A stretch of DNA of 64,000 bases from an uncultured Pelagibacteraceae bacterium (GTDB lineage: Bacteria > Pseudomonadota > Alphaproteobacteria > Pelagibacterales > Pelagibacteraceae), in NCBI GenBank assembly GCA_902568235.1, contig CACFPS010000005.1, positions 1-64,000 of the forward strand, written 5' to 3'. Below are positions 52,548 to 61,977 of this stretch, piece after piece. A program made the position numbers and the translations under genes. Within the stretch, counting starts at the first letter, position 1; each line of letters begins with the position of its first letter. The notes beneath the pieces were generated by a model. That model was given only the letters and a program-made list of their open reading frames with translations. It made no database searches and had not been told where the DNA came from.

Positions 52548-53651
52548 CTAAAATTTTATTTTTTTAATTAAACTATTAAATACTATTTTAGTTCCCTTTT
52601 TATTCCAATGGAGGTCGCCAAAAATAAAATTATCTAAAACGATTTTTCTTTTATTTTCTCCTTCAAAGTCAAAATATAAGTTTATTACATTAAGATTATT
52701 TTTAATTGCCCAATCTTTCCAGTAGGGTTCATGATAAAGATCTTTATAAACTATTTGAGAAGGGTGAGGGTATAAAACAAAGGTAATCTCAATGCTATTT
52801 TCTCTTAGGAGTTTAATTAATTTATCAAGATATTTTTCAGCATTTTTTCTTCCTTTTTTGTAATCTTTAAATATATTTTTATCAAATGTCCATGCAGATC
52901 TATCAATATGAGTCATTCTATAAAATAACGTATCTTCTTTTGTAGTTTTAAAAAAACTTTTGTTAAACTTTTTCGATGCTTTATATTTAAGTTTTACATA
53001 ATTTTTTAGGCTTTCAGTCGCATCAGAGAATCTTAAAAAAGTTCTAAAAATTAAAAAATTATTTAACAAATATTTTGATAATTTAGAATCATCACTTTTT
53101 TCAACAATAATGTTTTCATCTGGATCATATTTAATGAATAATTCGTCAATAACATCTGAAGGATCAAGAAAAATAATTGATTCATTAAAAACATAACCTT
53201 GATCTATGTAATGTTTAATCTTTCTATAGTAGATACTAGGAGAATAACTGCCAACACCACTATTTAAAACTTCATATTTATCTTTAAGATGATTTTGCAA
53301 CATACCTCCAATTGTATATTCATAGTCATAGCCCGTTCCTTCAATAAAAGAATCTCCAATTAAAAGTAATCTTTTTTTATTAGGAGTTTTTGAAACTTTT
53401 TTTTTAGTGAAATCTCTAAATCCAATTGAGTTTGTAATTAGCCTTTTTTGTAAACTAAAACCCCAAGGTTCAATAACATCAATGTTTGGCATTAAATCAT
53501 GATGGTATATGTCTGATCTTATTCTCCAATAGTGATCTATTAATCTTTCATATTCCCAAAAACCTTTTTTTTTAAAAAATAAATTTGATATAATAAAATC
53601 AAAAAAAAGTATGAAAAAAAAATATATAAAGATTTTTTTAATTTTTTTCAT
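52548..53651 (-). CDS. SGNH-hydrolase-like membrane-anchored protein (copy 1)
   Basis: A 367-residue protein with an N-terminal membrane helix (about 5-26) and an extracytoplasmic SGNH-hydrolase region. The nucleophile block is KRLLLIGDSFIEGTGYDYEY (Ser101), the Gly block follows as NSGVGSYSPSIYYRKIKHYI, and the D-x-x-H block is FGDLHWNKKGTKIV. Esterases or O-acetyl transferases of this fold act on surface sugars. It is paralogous to the next gene and overlaps it by 14 bases. It converges with the carbamoyltransferase gene. Confidence 0.82.
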   Translation of the reverse strand: MKKIKKIFIYFFFILFFDFIISNLFFKKKGFWEYERLIDHYWRIRSDIYHHDLMPNIDVIEPWGFSLQKRLITNSIGFRDFTKKKVSKTPNKKRLLLIGDSFIEGTGYDYEYTIGGMLQNHLKDKYEVLNSGVGSYSPSIYYRKIKHYIDQGYVFNESIIFLDPSDVIDELFIKYDPDENIIVEKSDDSKLSKYLLNNFLIFRTFLRFSDATESLKNYVKLKYKASKKFNKSFFKTTKEDTLFYRMTHIDRSAWTFDKNIFKDYKKGRKNAEKYLDKLIKLLRENSIEITFVLYPHPSQIVYKDLYHEPYWKDWAIKNNLNVINLYFDFEGENKRKIVLDNFIFGDLHWNKKGTKIVFNSLIKKIKF

Positions 53652-54759
53652 TTAATAAATTTAATAAATATTTAGCTATAATATTGTGACCGTTTTTATT
53701 CCAATGATTATCACACTCAATAAAGTTTTTTAGATAATTCATTTTTTCATCATCATTTTGAATAAATTCATTATAGGTATTTATAAAATTAATTTTATTT
53801 TCAAAAGACCATTCGTTCAAAAAATTAAAATGTTTGCTTGAAATGAAATGGATTTTATCAAGAATTTCCATCGCAGAAGGATAATATACTATATGTAGCT
53901 CAAAATTGTATTCTTTTGATAATGATAGTATTTTATCTAAATAGCCTAATATATTGTTAATACCTTCATTAACCCATTTTTTTTGGTATATTTCTTTTTG
54001 ATATCCATATCCAAATCTTTCTGGTTCCAGATAATTAATATAATTTTTTTCTTCTTTATTTAAAATACATTTTTTTGATCTTTCAGAAATTTTAGGTGAA
54101 TTAAAATGTTCATAAAATTTAAAAATAAAAGAATTTTGTTTTAAATAATTTTTAATAAAGTATTTTTTATTTTTATTTTTAATTTCTATATCGCTATCCC
54201 ATTTTCTTACAATATTGCCTTTAGAATTTTCTCTATAAAATATACCTTCATCTTGAATATCTGAATGATCTATAAACAAGAAAATTTTATCAAATTTAAA
54301 GTTTTTTTCTTCTATGAAATACTTCAATTTTTTATAATAAATTGAAGGTGAATAACTTACGTATCCTAAGTTTAAGAGACTAAATTTGTTATTTTTATTA
54401 TTTAAAATATTTATAAAATGGTTTTTATATTCAATACCCGCTCCATAGACAAAAGAATCTCCAATAAATCCAATTTTTTTTTTGAGATTATTTATTTTTC
54501 TACTATCTTTGCTTAAAACTCTAAAAGAATGTTCATTTGTAACGACCTTATATTTTTTCTTTCCCCAATGTTCGTAGACATCAATATTAGGCGCTATTTC
54601 GTGATGGAACTTAATTGATTTTAATGAATAATTTCTAGTAGTTCCAATTGTTTTTTTAAATTTTTCTGGAAGCATAATGTTTAAAAAGAGATCAAACACC
54701 AGCACAAGAATAGCAATTATTATTGTTGTTAATATTAATTTATAGCTTTTAGACAGCAT
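53638..54759 (-). CDS. SGNH-hydrolase-like membrane-anchored protein (copy 2)
   Basis: A 373-residue paralogue of copy 1 with the same layout: an N-terminal helix (LILTTIIIAILVLVFDLFLN), then KKIGFIGDSFVYGAGIEYKN (Ser102), LNLGYVSYSPSIYYKKLKYF and ECDNHWNKNGHNII as the D-x-x-H block. The shared HHEIAPNIDVYEHWG / HHDLMPNIDVIEPWG segment before the nucleophile marks a specific subfamily. Probably modifies a cell-surface polymer or lipid. It is the first gene of the minus-strand pair, divergent from the flavoprotein gene across 74 A/T-rich bases. Confidence 0.82.
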   Translation of the reverse strand: MLSKSYKLILTTIIIAILVLVFDLFLNIMLPEKFKKTIGTTRNYSLKSIKFHHEIAPNIDVYEHWGKKKYKVVTNEHSFRVLSKDSRKINNLKKKIGFIGDSFVYGAGIEYKNHFINILNNKNNKFSLLNLGYVSYSPSIYYKKLKYFIEEKNFKFDKIFLFIDHSDIQDEGIFYRENSKGNIVRKWDSDIEIKNKNKKYFIKNYLKQNSFIFKFYEHFNSPKISERSKKCILNKEEKNYINYLEPERFGYGYQKEIYQKKWVNEGINNILGYLDKILSLSKEYNFELHIVYYPSAMEILDKIHFISSKHFNFLNEWSFENKINFINTYNEFIQNDDEKMNYLKNFIECDNHWNKNGHNIIAKYLLNLLNEKN

Positions 54760-54833
54760 TCTAATTTTATTTAATAAATGAATTTAATTTCTTTACAAGT
54801 ATAGTTACTATAACAAAACGTATTTTTTTTAAT

Positions 54834-56138
54834 ATGAAAGTAATTAACGATAACTGTTGCACTTGGATAAAGCAACTTACAGCAAGAGATAATGTAAAAT
54901 CGCTAAGACATGATTTGCATTGTGACTATCTAATTATTGGAGCTGGTTATACAGGTTTGTCGGCAGCTAGAAAACTATCAGAAATAAGCAAAGCTAAAAA
55001 AATAGTTGTAGTTGATGCGCAACTTGCTGGTGAAGGAGGTAGCGCCAGGAACTCTGGCTATTTAGTTGATACAACTTTAAATGATGGTTTTACATCTATT
55101 AGTGATATTGAAAATTATAAGAAAAAAGTAAAAATTTTTGAATTAGGAATAAAATCGATTAAAAAATATATTAGAGAACATCAAGTAGAATGCGAATGGA
55201 ATGAGTGTGGTAAATTCTTTGCATCATCATTAATTAAAGATCGAGCTAAAGCTACTTCATTTTCGAACCTACTAACAAATTTAGGTTTTAAAAATAAAAT
55301 ATTATTTAACGAAGATTTAAAACAAAAATTAGGAACATCTTTTTACAATATAGGCGTTTATACATCAGGGGGAATTTTGCTAAATCCAGCTAAGTTAGTA
55401 AGATCTATGATAGATTCGCTCCCAGAAAATATAGATTTGTTTGAAAATTCAGAATTATTAAATTGGAAGAAAATAAACAAAAAAGTTGAATGTGTCTTTG
55501 CTAAAAATAAAATTATTTCAGACAAAGTGATCTTTTGCACAAATGGTTTTTTAAAATCATTAAAAGTTAAAAAAAATTATAGTTTTCCAATTACTTTAAC
55601 TGCAAGCATGACCAGACCTTTAACAGATAAGGAATTTATAAATATTGGTTCACCAAAAGAATGGGGAGTACTTCCAATAAGACCAATGGGAGCAACAATA
55701 AGAATGACCAAAGACAGAAGAATTCTAATAAGAAATACGGCGGAATTTAAAAATCCATTTTCAATGAATCCAAAAAATTTGAGAGATAGAGCTAAAATTC
55801 ATGAGAAAGGTATACAAAAAAGATTTCCATCTTTACCTAAAAATATAATTCAAGATAGTTGGTCAGGTGTGGTTTGTAGAAGTGGCAATAGTTCACAAAT
55901 ATTTGAAAAGATAGATAATAATGTTTTTGTCGCAGGTTGTTACAACGGATCAGGTATTGGAGTGGGTACTTTGTTCGGAGAACAAATAGCTCTTATGGCT
56001 TCTGAACAACAATCAGAAGAAATTTCTATTTTAGAAAAACGAAAAAAACCTAATTTGCTTCCACCTCAGCCCTTTCTAAATATTGGAATATATTCTAAAC
56101 TTGCTTATGAAAGATTTAGAGCTAGAACTGAAATATAA
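54834..56138 (+). CDS. FAD-dependent amine oxidoreductase (PuuB/OrdL-like)
   Basis: A 434-residue DAO-family flavoprotein. LIIGAGYTGLSAARKLSEIS binds FAD, GEGGSARNSGYLVDTTLNDG is the R-N-(S/G)-G signature of the gamma-glutamylputrescine oxidase group, and NVFVAGCYNGSGIGVGTLFG the C-terminal FAD contact. Such enzymes oxidise secondary or N-glutamylated amines. The N-terminal DNCCTWIKQLTARDN fits the group's lead-in. Substrate unknown; polyamines or methylated glycines are candidates. Confidence 0.87.
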   Translation: MKVINDNCCTWIKQLTARDNVKSLRHDLHCDYLIIGAGYTGLSAARKLSEISKAKKIVVVDAQLAGEGGSARNSGYLVDTTLNDGFTSISDIENYKKKVKIFELGIKSIKKYIREHQVECEWNECGKFFASSLIKDRAKATSFSNLLTNLGFKNKILFNEDLKQKLGTSFYNIGVYTSGGILLNPAKLVRSMIDSLPENIDLFENSELLNWKKINKKVECVFAKNKIISDKVIFCTNGFLKSLKVKKNYSFPITLTASMTRPLTDKEFINIGSPKEWGVLPIRPMGATIRMTKDRRILIRNTAEFKNPFSMNPKNLRDRAKIHEKGIQKRFPSLPKNIIQDSWSGVVCRSGNSSQIFEKIDNNVFVAGCYNGSGIGVGTLFGEQIALMASEQQSEEISILEKRKKPNLLPPQPFLNIGIYSKLAYERFRARTEI

Positions 56139-56342
56139 ATGAAAAAAAATATTAAATTTATTATATTTATTATCTTTGGAATAATTGCTCTATATTTTAC
56201 AAAGATTAATTATAAAGACCACAGTATGAATAAATCAATTTTAGCATGTGTAATCGCACAAGAAAAAAAATCATCAGATATGACCAAAACAGAGGCTGAA
56301 AAATATTGCAAGGATGAAATAAATAAAACAATAAATAAATAA
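56139..56342 (+). CDS. Small exported or membrane protein (67 residues)
   Basis: A 67-residue protein with one hydrophobic helix at about 5-22 (IKFIIFIIFGIIALYFTKI) and a charged tail with two Cys (SILACVIAQEKKSSD; AEKYCKDEINKT). The Cys pair spaced 22 residues apart could form a disulfide in the periplasm. It starts directly after the stop of the flavoprotein gene and ends four bases before the SOUL gene, so it is inside a transcript. No family is recognised. Confidence 0.6.
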   Translation: MKKNIKFIIFIIFGIIALYFTKINYKDHSMNKSILACVIAQEKKSSDMTKTEAEKYCKDEINKTINK

Positions 56343-56346
56343 ATAA

Positions 56347-56916
56347 ATGAAAAAAATAAAGTTTATAATTTTTTTTGTAGTTTACCTTATATCTTTATTG
56401 ACATACTCTAATTTAATGGCGTTTGAAGAATCAGCATATAAAGTTATAAACAAAACCGATACTTATGAAATAAGGCAATATACAGACCGTTTAGCTGTTC
56501 AAGCTCAACTTAGCAATGAAGATAGTAGCTTTAGAAAATTATTTAATTATATTTCGGGAGCAAACCTTTCTTCAAAGAAAATAGATATGACTACACCTGT
56601 TACTCAAACAGGAGAGGAAAATGGTTTATTTATGCAGTTTTATCTTCCTTCAAATTATGACAAGAAAACTATTCCTATACCATCAAATCCAGATGTAGAA
56701 ATTGTAACAATGAAAGGAGGATATTTTGCAGCAATAAAATATTCTGGCAGATCATCAGATAAAAATTTTGTCAAGCATAGTAAAATTCTTAAAGAGAAAC
56801 TTTTGGAGGACAAAATAAAAATTAAAGGACCACCAATCAAAGCTACTTATAATGGACCTTTTACGCTTCCTGCTTTTCGGAGAAATGAAGCAATGTATAA
56901 TATTGAATGGAATTAA
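56347..56916 (+). CDS. SOUL-family haem-binding-like protein
   Basis: A 189-residue protein with a signal-like N-terminus (to about residue 27) and a SOUL/HBP domain: YKVINKTDTYEIRQYTDRLA, LFNYISGANLSSKKIDMTTP, MQFYLPSNYDKKTIPIPSNP and the end ATYNGPFTLPAFRRNEAMYN. Vertebrate members bind haem or porphyrins; in bacteria the role is not settled. It is probably periplasmic. It converges with the M24 gene, with 31 bases between stops. Confidence 0.88.
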   Translation: MKKIKFIIFFVVYLISLLTYSNLMAFEESAYKVINKTDTYEIRQYTDRLAVQAQLSNEDSSFRKLFNYISGANLSSKKIDMTTPVTQTGEENGLFMQFYLPSNYDKKTIPIPSNPDVEIVTMKGGYFAAIKYSGRSSDKNFVKHSKILKEKLLEDKIKIKGPPIKATYNGPFTLPAFRRNEAMYNIEWN

Positions 56917-56947
56917 ATCAATTATTTTAGATATTAGTAAATAGAGA

Positions 56948-58099
56948 CTAAAGAACGATTAAATCTAATTTTTGTTTACCCAGTCTTTCATTTCCATTTT
57001 CTGTAACTAAATACGTTTCTCCTAAATTCATCGCTAATTCATTATCTGAATCCATAAGTATCATATGCATGAAGAAGACATTTCCGGGCTGTATGACATA
57101 TGGATTGCCGGTGTAAAGCATGGGCCAATCCATCCAATTAGGAGAGAAGGTGGCACCTAAAGAATAACCGCAAGCATTCATTCTTGCTTTATTATAACCA
57201 AGATCATCAAATGTTTTTGCATGAACATCAAATACTTCTCCAACTTTATTTCCAGGCTTTAATTTATTTTCACAATTTATTAATGCCTCAACACAAGCTT
57301 CGTGCATTTTGTGATGTTTTGGATCAGCTTTTCCAATAGGCATAGTTCTAAACATTGCAGAATGATAGTGTTTAAAAGTTCCAGCCCATTCTATACTTAA
57401 TTGATCAGTGTTTTTTAAAATTTGTTTTTCAGCTTGATATCTGCAAAGTAGGGCATTTTTTCCTGAACCTATAATAAATTCATTCGCAGGATAATCTCCA
57501 CCTCCTTCAAAAATAACTCTATTCATTTCAGCTAGTATTTTAGATTCGCTAACACCTGTCTTTGCATACTTCCAAACTTCATCTAGCGCTTTATCAGCTA
57601 GTTCTGCTGCTTTTCTTACATAAACAAATTCTTCTTTTGATTTAATGACTCTTAAATTGTTAATAAGTTCTGATTTATCTTCAATTGAACAATAATTTTC
57701 TAAAGATTTATTTAATGTTAAAGCATTTTTACCTGTTAATCCGTAAGCTTCATATTCAATTCCTATTCTTTTTCCTTTTAGATTTAGTTCATTTAAAATA
57801 ATCTTAAGATCATCTGTCGGTTTAGATTTGTCTTTATCTACCCAAATTCTTATATCATTAATATTTGAAGTATTTTGAGCTTGCCTTAAATCTGGAGCTC
57901 TAGTTAATAAAATTACATTTCCCTTTTGGTCTAAAATTAAAGATTGAAAGAAAACATATCCAAAAGAGTCATAACCTGTAAGCCAATACATCGACTCTTG
58001 TCGAAACATTAATAGAGCATCAATATTTTGATCTTTCATTCTTTGGATAACTTTTGATTTTCTATTTGAAAATTCAATGTCTGAAAAATGCAAACCCAT
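56948..58099 (-). CDS. M24-family hydrolase lacking the usual metal ligands (DoeA/EutD-like)
   Basis: A 383-residue creatinase/aminopeptidase-fold protein. The N-terminal domain holds MFRQESMYWLTGYDSFGYVF and the C-terminal domain LRVIKSKEEFVYVRKAAELA. The metal ligands of true peptidases are missing: the D-x-D-x10-D region reads LSIEWAGTFKHYHSAMFRT (E237, H246), and the H-G-x-G-H motif is replaced by GYSLGATFSPNWMDWP; E361 remains. This pattern resembles ectoine hydrolase (DoeA/EutD) and related amidohydrolases. It may open a cyclic osmolyte, but no other ectoine genes are near. Confidence 0.8.
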   Translation of the reverse strand: MGLHFSDIEFSNRKSKVIQRMKDQNIDALLMFRQESMYWLTGYDSFGYVFFQSLILDQKGNVILLTRAPDLRQAQNTSNINDIRIWVDKDKSKPTDDLKIILNELNLKGKRIGIEYEAYGLTGKNALTLNKSLENYCSIEDKSELINNLRVIKSKEEFVYVRKAAELADKALDEVWKYAKTGVSESKILAEMNRVIFEGGGDYPANEFIIGSGKNALLCRYQAEKQILKNTDQLSIEWAGTFKHYHSAMFRTMPIGKADPKHHKMHEACVEALINCENKLKPGNKVGEVFDVHAKTFDDLGYNKARMNACGYSLGATFSPNWMDWPMLYTGNPYVIQPGNVFFMHMILMDSDNELAMNLGETYLVTENGNERLGKQKLDLIVL

Positions 58100-58109
58100 A
58101 TATTTTATA

Positions 58110-58901
58110 TTAGTTAGATAAAACTGACATTGGATCTAATCTAGTTTGAAACCAATTTATTCTAAAGTCTAAATGAGGGCCAGTAGATCTCCCAGTTGAA
58201 CCAACCGTTCCAATTACATCTCCTTGATTTATTTGATCACCAACTGAAACTAAAACATTTTCTAAGTGTGAATAAATAGTAGATATACCGTGACCATGAT
58301 CCATAATTATAGTTCCGCCAGTATAATATAAATCATCTTCAGCCATTGTGACTACTCCAGTTCCAGAAGATAAAATCATCGTTCCCTGATCAGCAGCGAT
58401 ATCTATACCATAATGCGGCCATCTAGGTTTACCATTTAAGATCCTCTGACTTCCATAAACACCTGTAATTATTCCATCAACAGGCATTATGAATTTGTTT
58501 TTGAAGAAAATTAAATCAGAATTAATTGCCCTTGCTTCACCAATTGCATTATTTTCTTTTTTTATTCTTTTATAAACTTCTTCAGGTGGAGTTACCTTGT
58601 TCTCTGGAAGTCCATCAATTCTCTGTATTTTATATTTTCTTTTAAATACTTTTTTTATAATTTTTTCTTTTTTACCATTATTTATCATAGTTATTAAGAC
58701 ATCAAATTTTCTATCTCTATCAATTCCAAAAACAAAATAACCATCTTTCGAAACTTTGACTTCTTTTTTATTAATAATTATTTTTGAATTAGGTTCAGTT
58801 TTTCCTATAATGAAATGACCTTGTATAAATTTTCCAGTAAACTCAATTGCAAAAGTATTTGTAGAAAATAAAATTGCTATGATAAGCAATACTTTTTTCA
58901 T
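58110..58901 (-). CDS. M23 (LytM-type) peptidoglycan endopeptidase
   Basis: About 263 residues with a signal peptide (MKKVLLIIAILFSTNTFAIE). The C-terminal third is an M23 zinc peptidase: WPHYGIDIAADQGTMILSSG (H-x3-D), IIMDHGHGISTIYSHL and STGRSTGPHLDFRINW (H-x-H equivalents HG-H and H-L-D). It cuts peptide cross-links in the wall. The ATG at 58901 overlaps the SDR stop by one base and directly precedes the signal peptide, so it is preferred to an ATG five codons earlier. Confidence 0.9.
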   Translation of the reverse strand: MKKVLLIIAILFSTNTFAIEFTGKFIQGHFIIGKTEPNSKIIINKKEVKVSKDGYFVFGIDRDRKFDVLITMINNGKKEKIIKKVFKRKYKIQRIDGLPENKVTPPEEVYKRIKKENNAIGEARAINSDLIFFKNKFIMPVDGIITGVYGSQRILNGKPRWPHYGIDIAADQGTMILSSGTGVVTMAEDDLYYTGGTIIMDHGHGISTIYSHLENVLVSVGDQINQGDVIGTVGSTGRSTGPHLDFRINWFQTRLDPMSVLSN

Positions 58902-59659
58902 TATTTTGCTGTCCAACCACCATCTATTAGTAAAGACGTTCCTGTTATCATCGCAGCTGAATCAGAAGCTAGAAAACAAACTGCTGTTGCCACATCACTT
59001 TCAGATGCAGCTTTTCCCATTGGGATATTACCTATAGCTAGTTTTTTGAATTTTTTATTTTTAAAAAACCTTTTTACCATAGGAGTTTCAACAAAAGTGG
59101 GAGCTACTGCGTTAACTCTTATATTTCTTGATGCAAGCTCTACACCCATCCCTTTGGTTAAGCCTTCTATTCCAAATTTTGTCATATTGTATACATTTCT
59201 CCCAGTCATTCCCACATGACCTAGTTGAGACGACATATTAATTATTGATCCACCTTTTTTTTTATTTTTTAACATTTTTTTTACAACTAGTTGAGCTACG
59301 TTAAATGCTGCTTTTAAATTTAAATCAACTATATAATTCATGTTTTTTTGTTGAATTTTTTCAAAAGGTTCTGGAATATTTGTTCCCGCATTATTTACCA
59401 GCACATCAATCCTTTTTATTTTTTTTATTTTAAATTTAAGATCTTCATAGTTCATTACATCGCAGTTAATTTTTACCAATCTACCTTTAACTTTTTTTAT
59501 ATCATTTTGTAGTTTATCAAGATCAGATTGTGTTCTGCTTAAACCTATTACTGTAGCTCCTGCTTCAGCTAAAGCTATTGAACACGCTCTTCCTAGGCCT
59601 TTGCCTGCTCCAGTTACTAAAGCATATTTTTTTTTAAGATTTATTTTTTTTAAATACAT
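58901..59659 (-). CDS. Short-chain dehydrogenase/reductase
   Basis: A 252-residue classical SDR. The cofactor motif is ALVTGAGKGLGRACSIALAE, then VLVNNAGTNIPEPFEK, the catalytic Ser in SIINMSSQLGHVGMTGRNVY with Tyr-x3-Lys in VYNMTKFGIEG, and the end FLASDSAAMITGTSLLIDGG. It oxidises or reduces a hydroxyl/keto group with NAD(P)H; gluconate-5-dehydrogenase-like members are similar. It lies two bases after the TerC gene and overlaps the M23 gene, within a minus-strand operon beginning at the GMC gene. Confidence 0.93.
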   Translation of the reverse strand: MYLKKINLKKKYALVTGAGKGLGRACSIALAEAGATVIGLSRTQSDLDKLQNDIKKVKGRLVKINCDVMNYEDLKFKIKKIKRIDVLVNNAGTNIPEPFEKIQQKNMNYIVDLNLKAAFNVAQLVVKKMLKNKKKGGSIINMSSQLGHVGMTGRNVYNMTKFGIEGLTKGMGVELASRNIRVNAVAPTFVETPMVKRFFKNKKFKKLAIGNIPMGKAASESDVATAVCFLASDSAAMITGTSLLIDGGWTAK

Positions 59660-59661
59660 TT

Positions 59662-60237
59662 TTATATAAATAGTTTTATATCAGTATATATCAAATCTAT
59701 AGCAACAATTAGTATAGCAACCAATCCTAGCCAACCTATCCATTTGTATTTTTTTATCCAATTAGATATTAATGTTGCTGCAGTTGCCATTAATATTATT
59801 GATAATATTAGACCAAAAACTAGAAGAAAATAATGATCTTTAGCTGCGCCAGCTACTCCCAATACATTATCTAAACTCATGGTAACATCGGCAATAATTA
59901 CCGTTGTAATTGCTTTAAAAAAAGAAGAGTTGTCTACTTTAATATTATTTTCATCGCTAGGTTTATTCCTAATTACATCCTTATATAGCTTGTAACAAAT
60001 ATACAAAAGCAACAAACCACCTATTAATCTTAATCCATTAATTTGAAGTAAATATGCTGTAATTAATGTAAATATTATTCTTAAAATTACGGCTGCACCA
60101 ATTCCCCAAAATATTATTTTTTTTCTTTGATCTGTAGGAAATTGAGAAGCTACCATACCAATGATGATTGCGTTATCGCCAGCCAAAACTAAATCAATAA
60201 ATACAATTTGAAAAAAAATTAATATTTGTTCATTCAT
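59662..60237 (-). CDS. TerC-family (YjbE-like) membrane protein
   Basis: A 191-residue membrane protein with seven helices. FIDLVLAGDNAIIIGMVASQ and IIADVTMSLDNVLGVAGAAK are the two paired D-N motifs of TerC proteins, believed to bind metal. The shorter YjbE type is linked to metal (manganese) export in Bacillus. It overlaps the GMC gene by four bases (ATGA). Confidence 0.9.
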   Translation of the reverse strand: MNEQILIFFQIVFIDLVLAGDNAIIIGMVASQFPTDQRKKIIFWGIGAAVILRIIFTLITAYLLQINGLRLIGGLLLLYICYKLYKDVIRNKPSDENNIKVDNSSFFKAITTVIIADVTMSLDNVLGVAGAAKDHYFLLVFGLILSIILMATAATLISNWIKKYKWIGWLGLVAILIVAIDLIYTDIKLFI

Positions 60238-61838
60238 ACTTTGCTATCTTCAATTATCATATCGGAGGCTTTCTCTGCAATCATAATTGTTGGCGCATTT
60301 GTATTTCCTGAAGTTATATGAGGCATTACAGAAGCGTCTACTATTCTTAAATTTTCAAGTCCATGAGCAACACATCTATCATTCACAACTGCGTTATCAT
60401 CGTTTCCCATTCTACAAGTGCTTACTGGGTGGAATATAGTATTGGCAAATTTACCCGCTTCATTTGCTAATGCTTCATTGTCAGTAATATTTATGCCGGG
60501 TCTTAATTCTTCTGGTTGGTGATCTTTATATGCTTTAGAGTTCATAACAATTTTACGGACAATTTTTAATGATTTTCCTGCCATTTCTCTATCTTCATCT
60601 GTTGATAAATAATTCATTTTTATTTTCGGCGGTACTCTTGTGTCAGGTGATTTTAATTCAATTGAACCTCTGCTAGTAGGTCTTACATTTGTTATTGTTG
60701 GAGTAAAACCAGGAAATTTGTGAAGTGAAGATTTTCCTAAAAGATCCGTACTTGCTGGCGAAACATGAAATTGTAAATTTGGTGTTTCTAAATGTGGATC
60801 ACTTTTTATAAAACCACAAACATAGCTAGCACCAACTGTTAAAGGTCCTTTTCTAAATAATAAAAAATTCAATCCTGACATAATTTTTTTAGAAATGCTG
60901 TAATAAATATCATTTAAAGTTTCTAAATTTTTTATTTTATAGACAGGCCTTAGCATTAAATGGTCAGTAAGATTTTTTCCAACACCAGAATGATCTTTGA
61001 TTACATTAATATTATTATTTTTTAAAAGTTCACCAGGGCCAATTCCAGAAGCTTGTAAAATGTGAGGAGAACCAATAGTGCCTGCGCTTAAAATTATTTC
61101 TTTATTTGCTTTTACTGATATTAAATTATTATCAAGCCAGTAATTAACACTTATTGCTTTTTTATTTTCAAACTCAATATTTTTAATATGAGCTTTTGTA
61201 ATAATTTTTAAATTTTTTCTTTTCTTAATTGGATTTAAATATCCAACAGCAGTACTACACCTAAAACCATTTTTAATTGTGAAAGGAAAATACCCCATTC
61301 CTTCATTGTTGCCACTATTAAAATCTTTAGTTTTTTTATAACCAAATTCTTCAGCTGCTTCTAAAAATAAATCTAATACTTTGAAAGTTGCTCTTATTTT
61401 TTCTACTTTTATTGGACCACCTGAGCCGTGGAATTCATTTTCTCCAAATTGAAAATCTTCAGATTTTTTAAAGTAAGGCAATACATCTTCCCACGACCAA
61501 CCAACATTTCCAAGTTGTCTCCAATAATTGTAATCATTAGATTGTCCTCTTATATAAAGCATACCATTTATAGAAGAGCTTCCACCTAAAGTTTTTCCTC
61601 TTGGATAAACCATTTCTCTATTATCGCAATTTGGTTCTTTTTCTGTATTAAAACACCAATCTGTTTCAGGATTATGCATGGTTTTAAAATATCCACCCGG
61701 AATATGTATCCAAGGATTCGTATCTTTTCCTCCAGCTTCTAATAGTAAAATTTTATGATTAGGGTTTGCAGATAATCTATTTGCCAGAACACATCCAGCA
61801 GAACCTGCTCCAATAATTATGAAATCAAAATTGTCCAT
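60234..61838 (-). CDS. betA: GMC oxidoreductase, choline dehydrogenase-like
   Basis: A 534-residue GMC flavoenzyme. DFIIIGAGSAGCVLANRLSA binds FAD; YPRGKTLGGSSSINGMLYIR and LSAGTIGSPHILQASGIGPG are the two GMC signatures; HPVSTCRMGNDDNAVVNDRC contains the active-site His, and SGNTNAPTIMIAEKASDMII ends the fold. Choline dehydrogenase (to betaine aldehyde) is the closest type, but GMC enzymes act on many alcohols, and betB is not in the window, so the symbol is tentative. It begins a minus-strand operon. Confidence 0.8.
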   Translation of the reverse strand: MDNFDFIIIGAGSAGCVLANRLSANPNHKILLLEAGGKDTNPWIHIPGGYFKTMHNPETDWCFNTEKEPNCDNREMVYPRGKTLGGSSSINGMLYIRGQSNDYNYWRQLGNVGWSWEDVLPYFKKSEDFQFGENEFHGSGGPIKVEKIRATFKVLDLFLEAAEEFGYKKTKDFNSGNNEGMGYFPFTIKNGFRCSTAVGYLNPIKKRKNLKIITKAHIKNIEFENKKAISVNYWLDNNLISVKANKEIILSAGTIGSPHILQASGIGPGELLKNNNINVIKDHSGVGKNLTDHLMLRPVYKIKNLETLNDIYYSISKKIMSGLNFLLFRKGPLTVGASYVCGFIKSDPHLETPNLQFHVSPASTDLLGKSSLHKFPGFTPTITNVRPTSRGSIELKSPDTRVPPKIKMNYLSTDEDREMAGKSLKIVRKIVMNSKAYKDHQPEELRPGINITDNEALANEAGKFANTIFHPVSTCRMGNDDNAVVNDRCVAHGLENLRIVDASVMPHITSGNTNAPTIMIAEKASDMIIEDSKV

Positions 61839-61977
61839 TTAGAATAGTTATAATTTATTTTAAATTATTAAGCTATTTAAAGGTTTTTTTTAAAAAAATT
61901 AACATATTTGATGCTTGTATCGTCTTTATAATTTTGTAAGTATCCCGTTCGTTAAATTTAACAATAATAATAATAAA

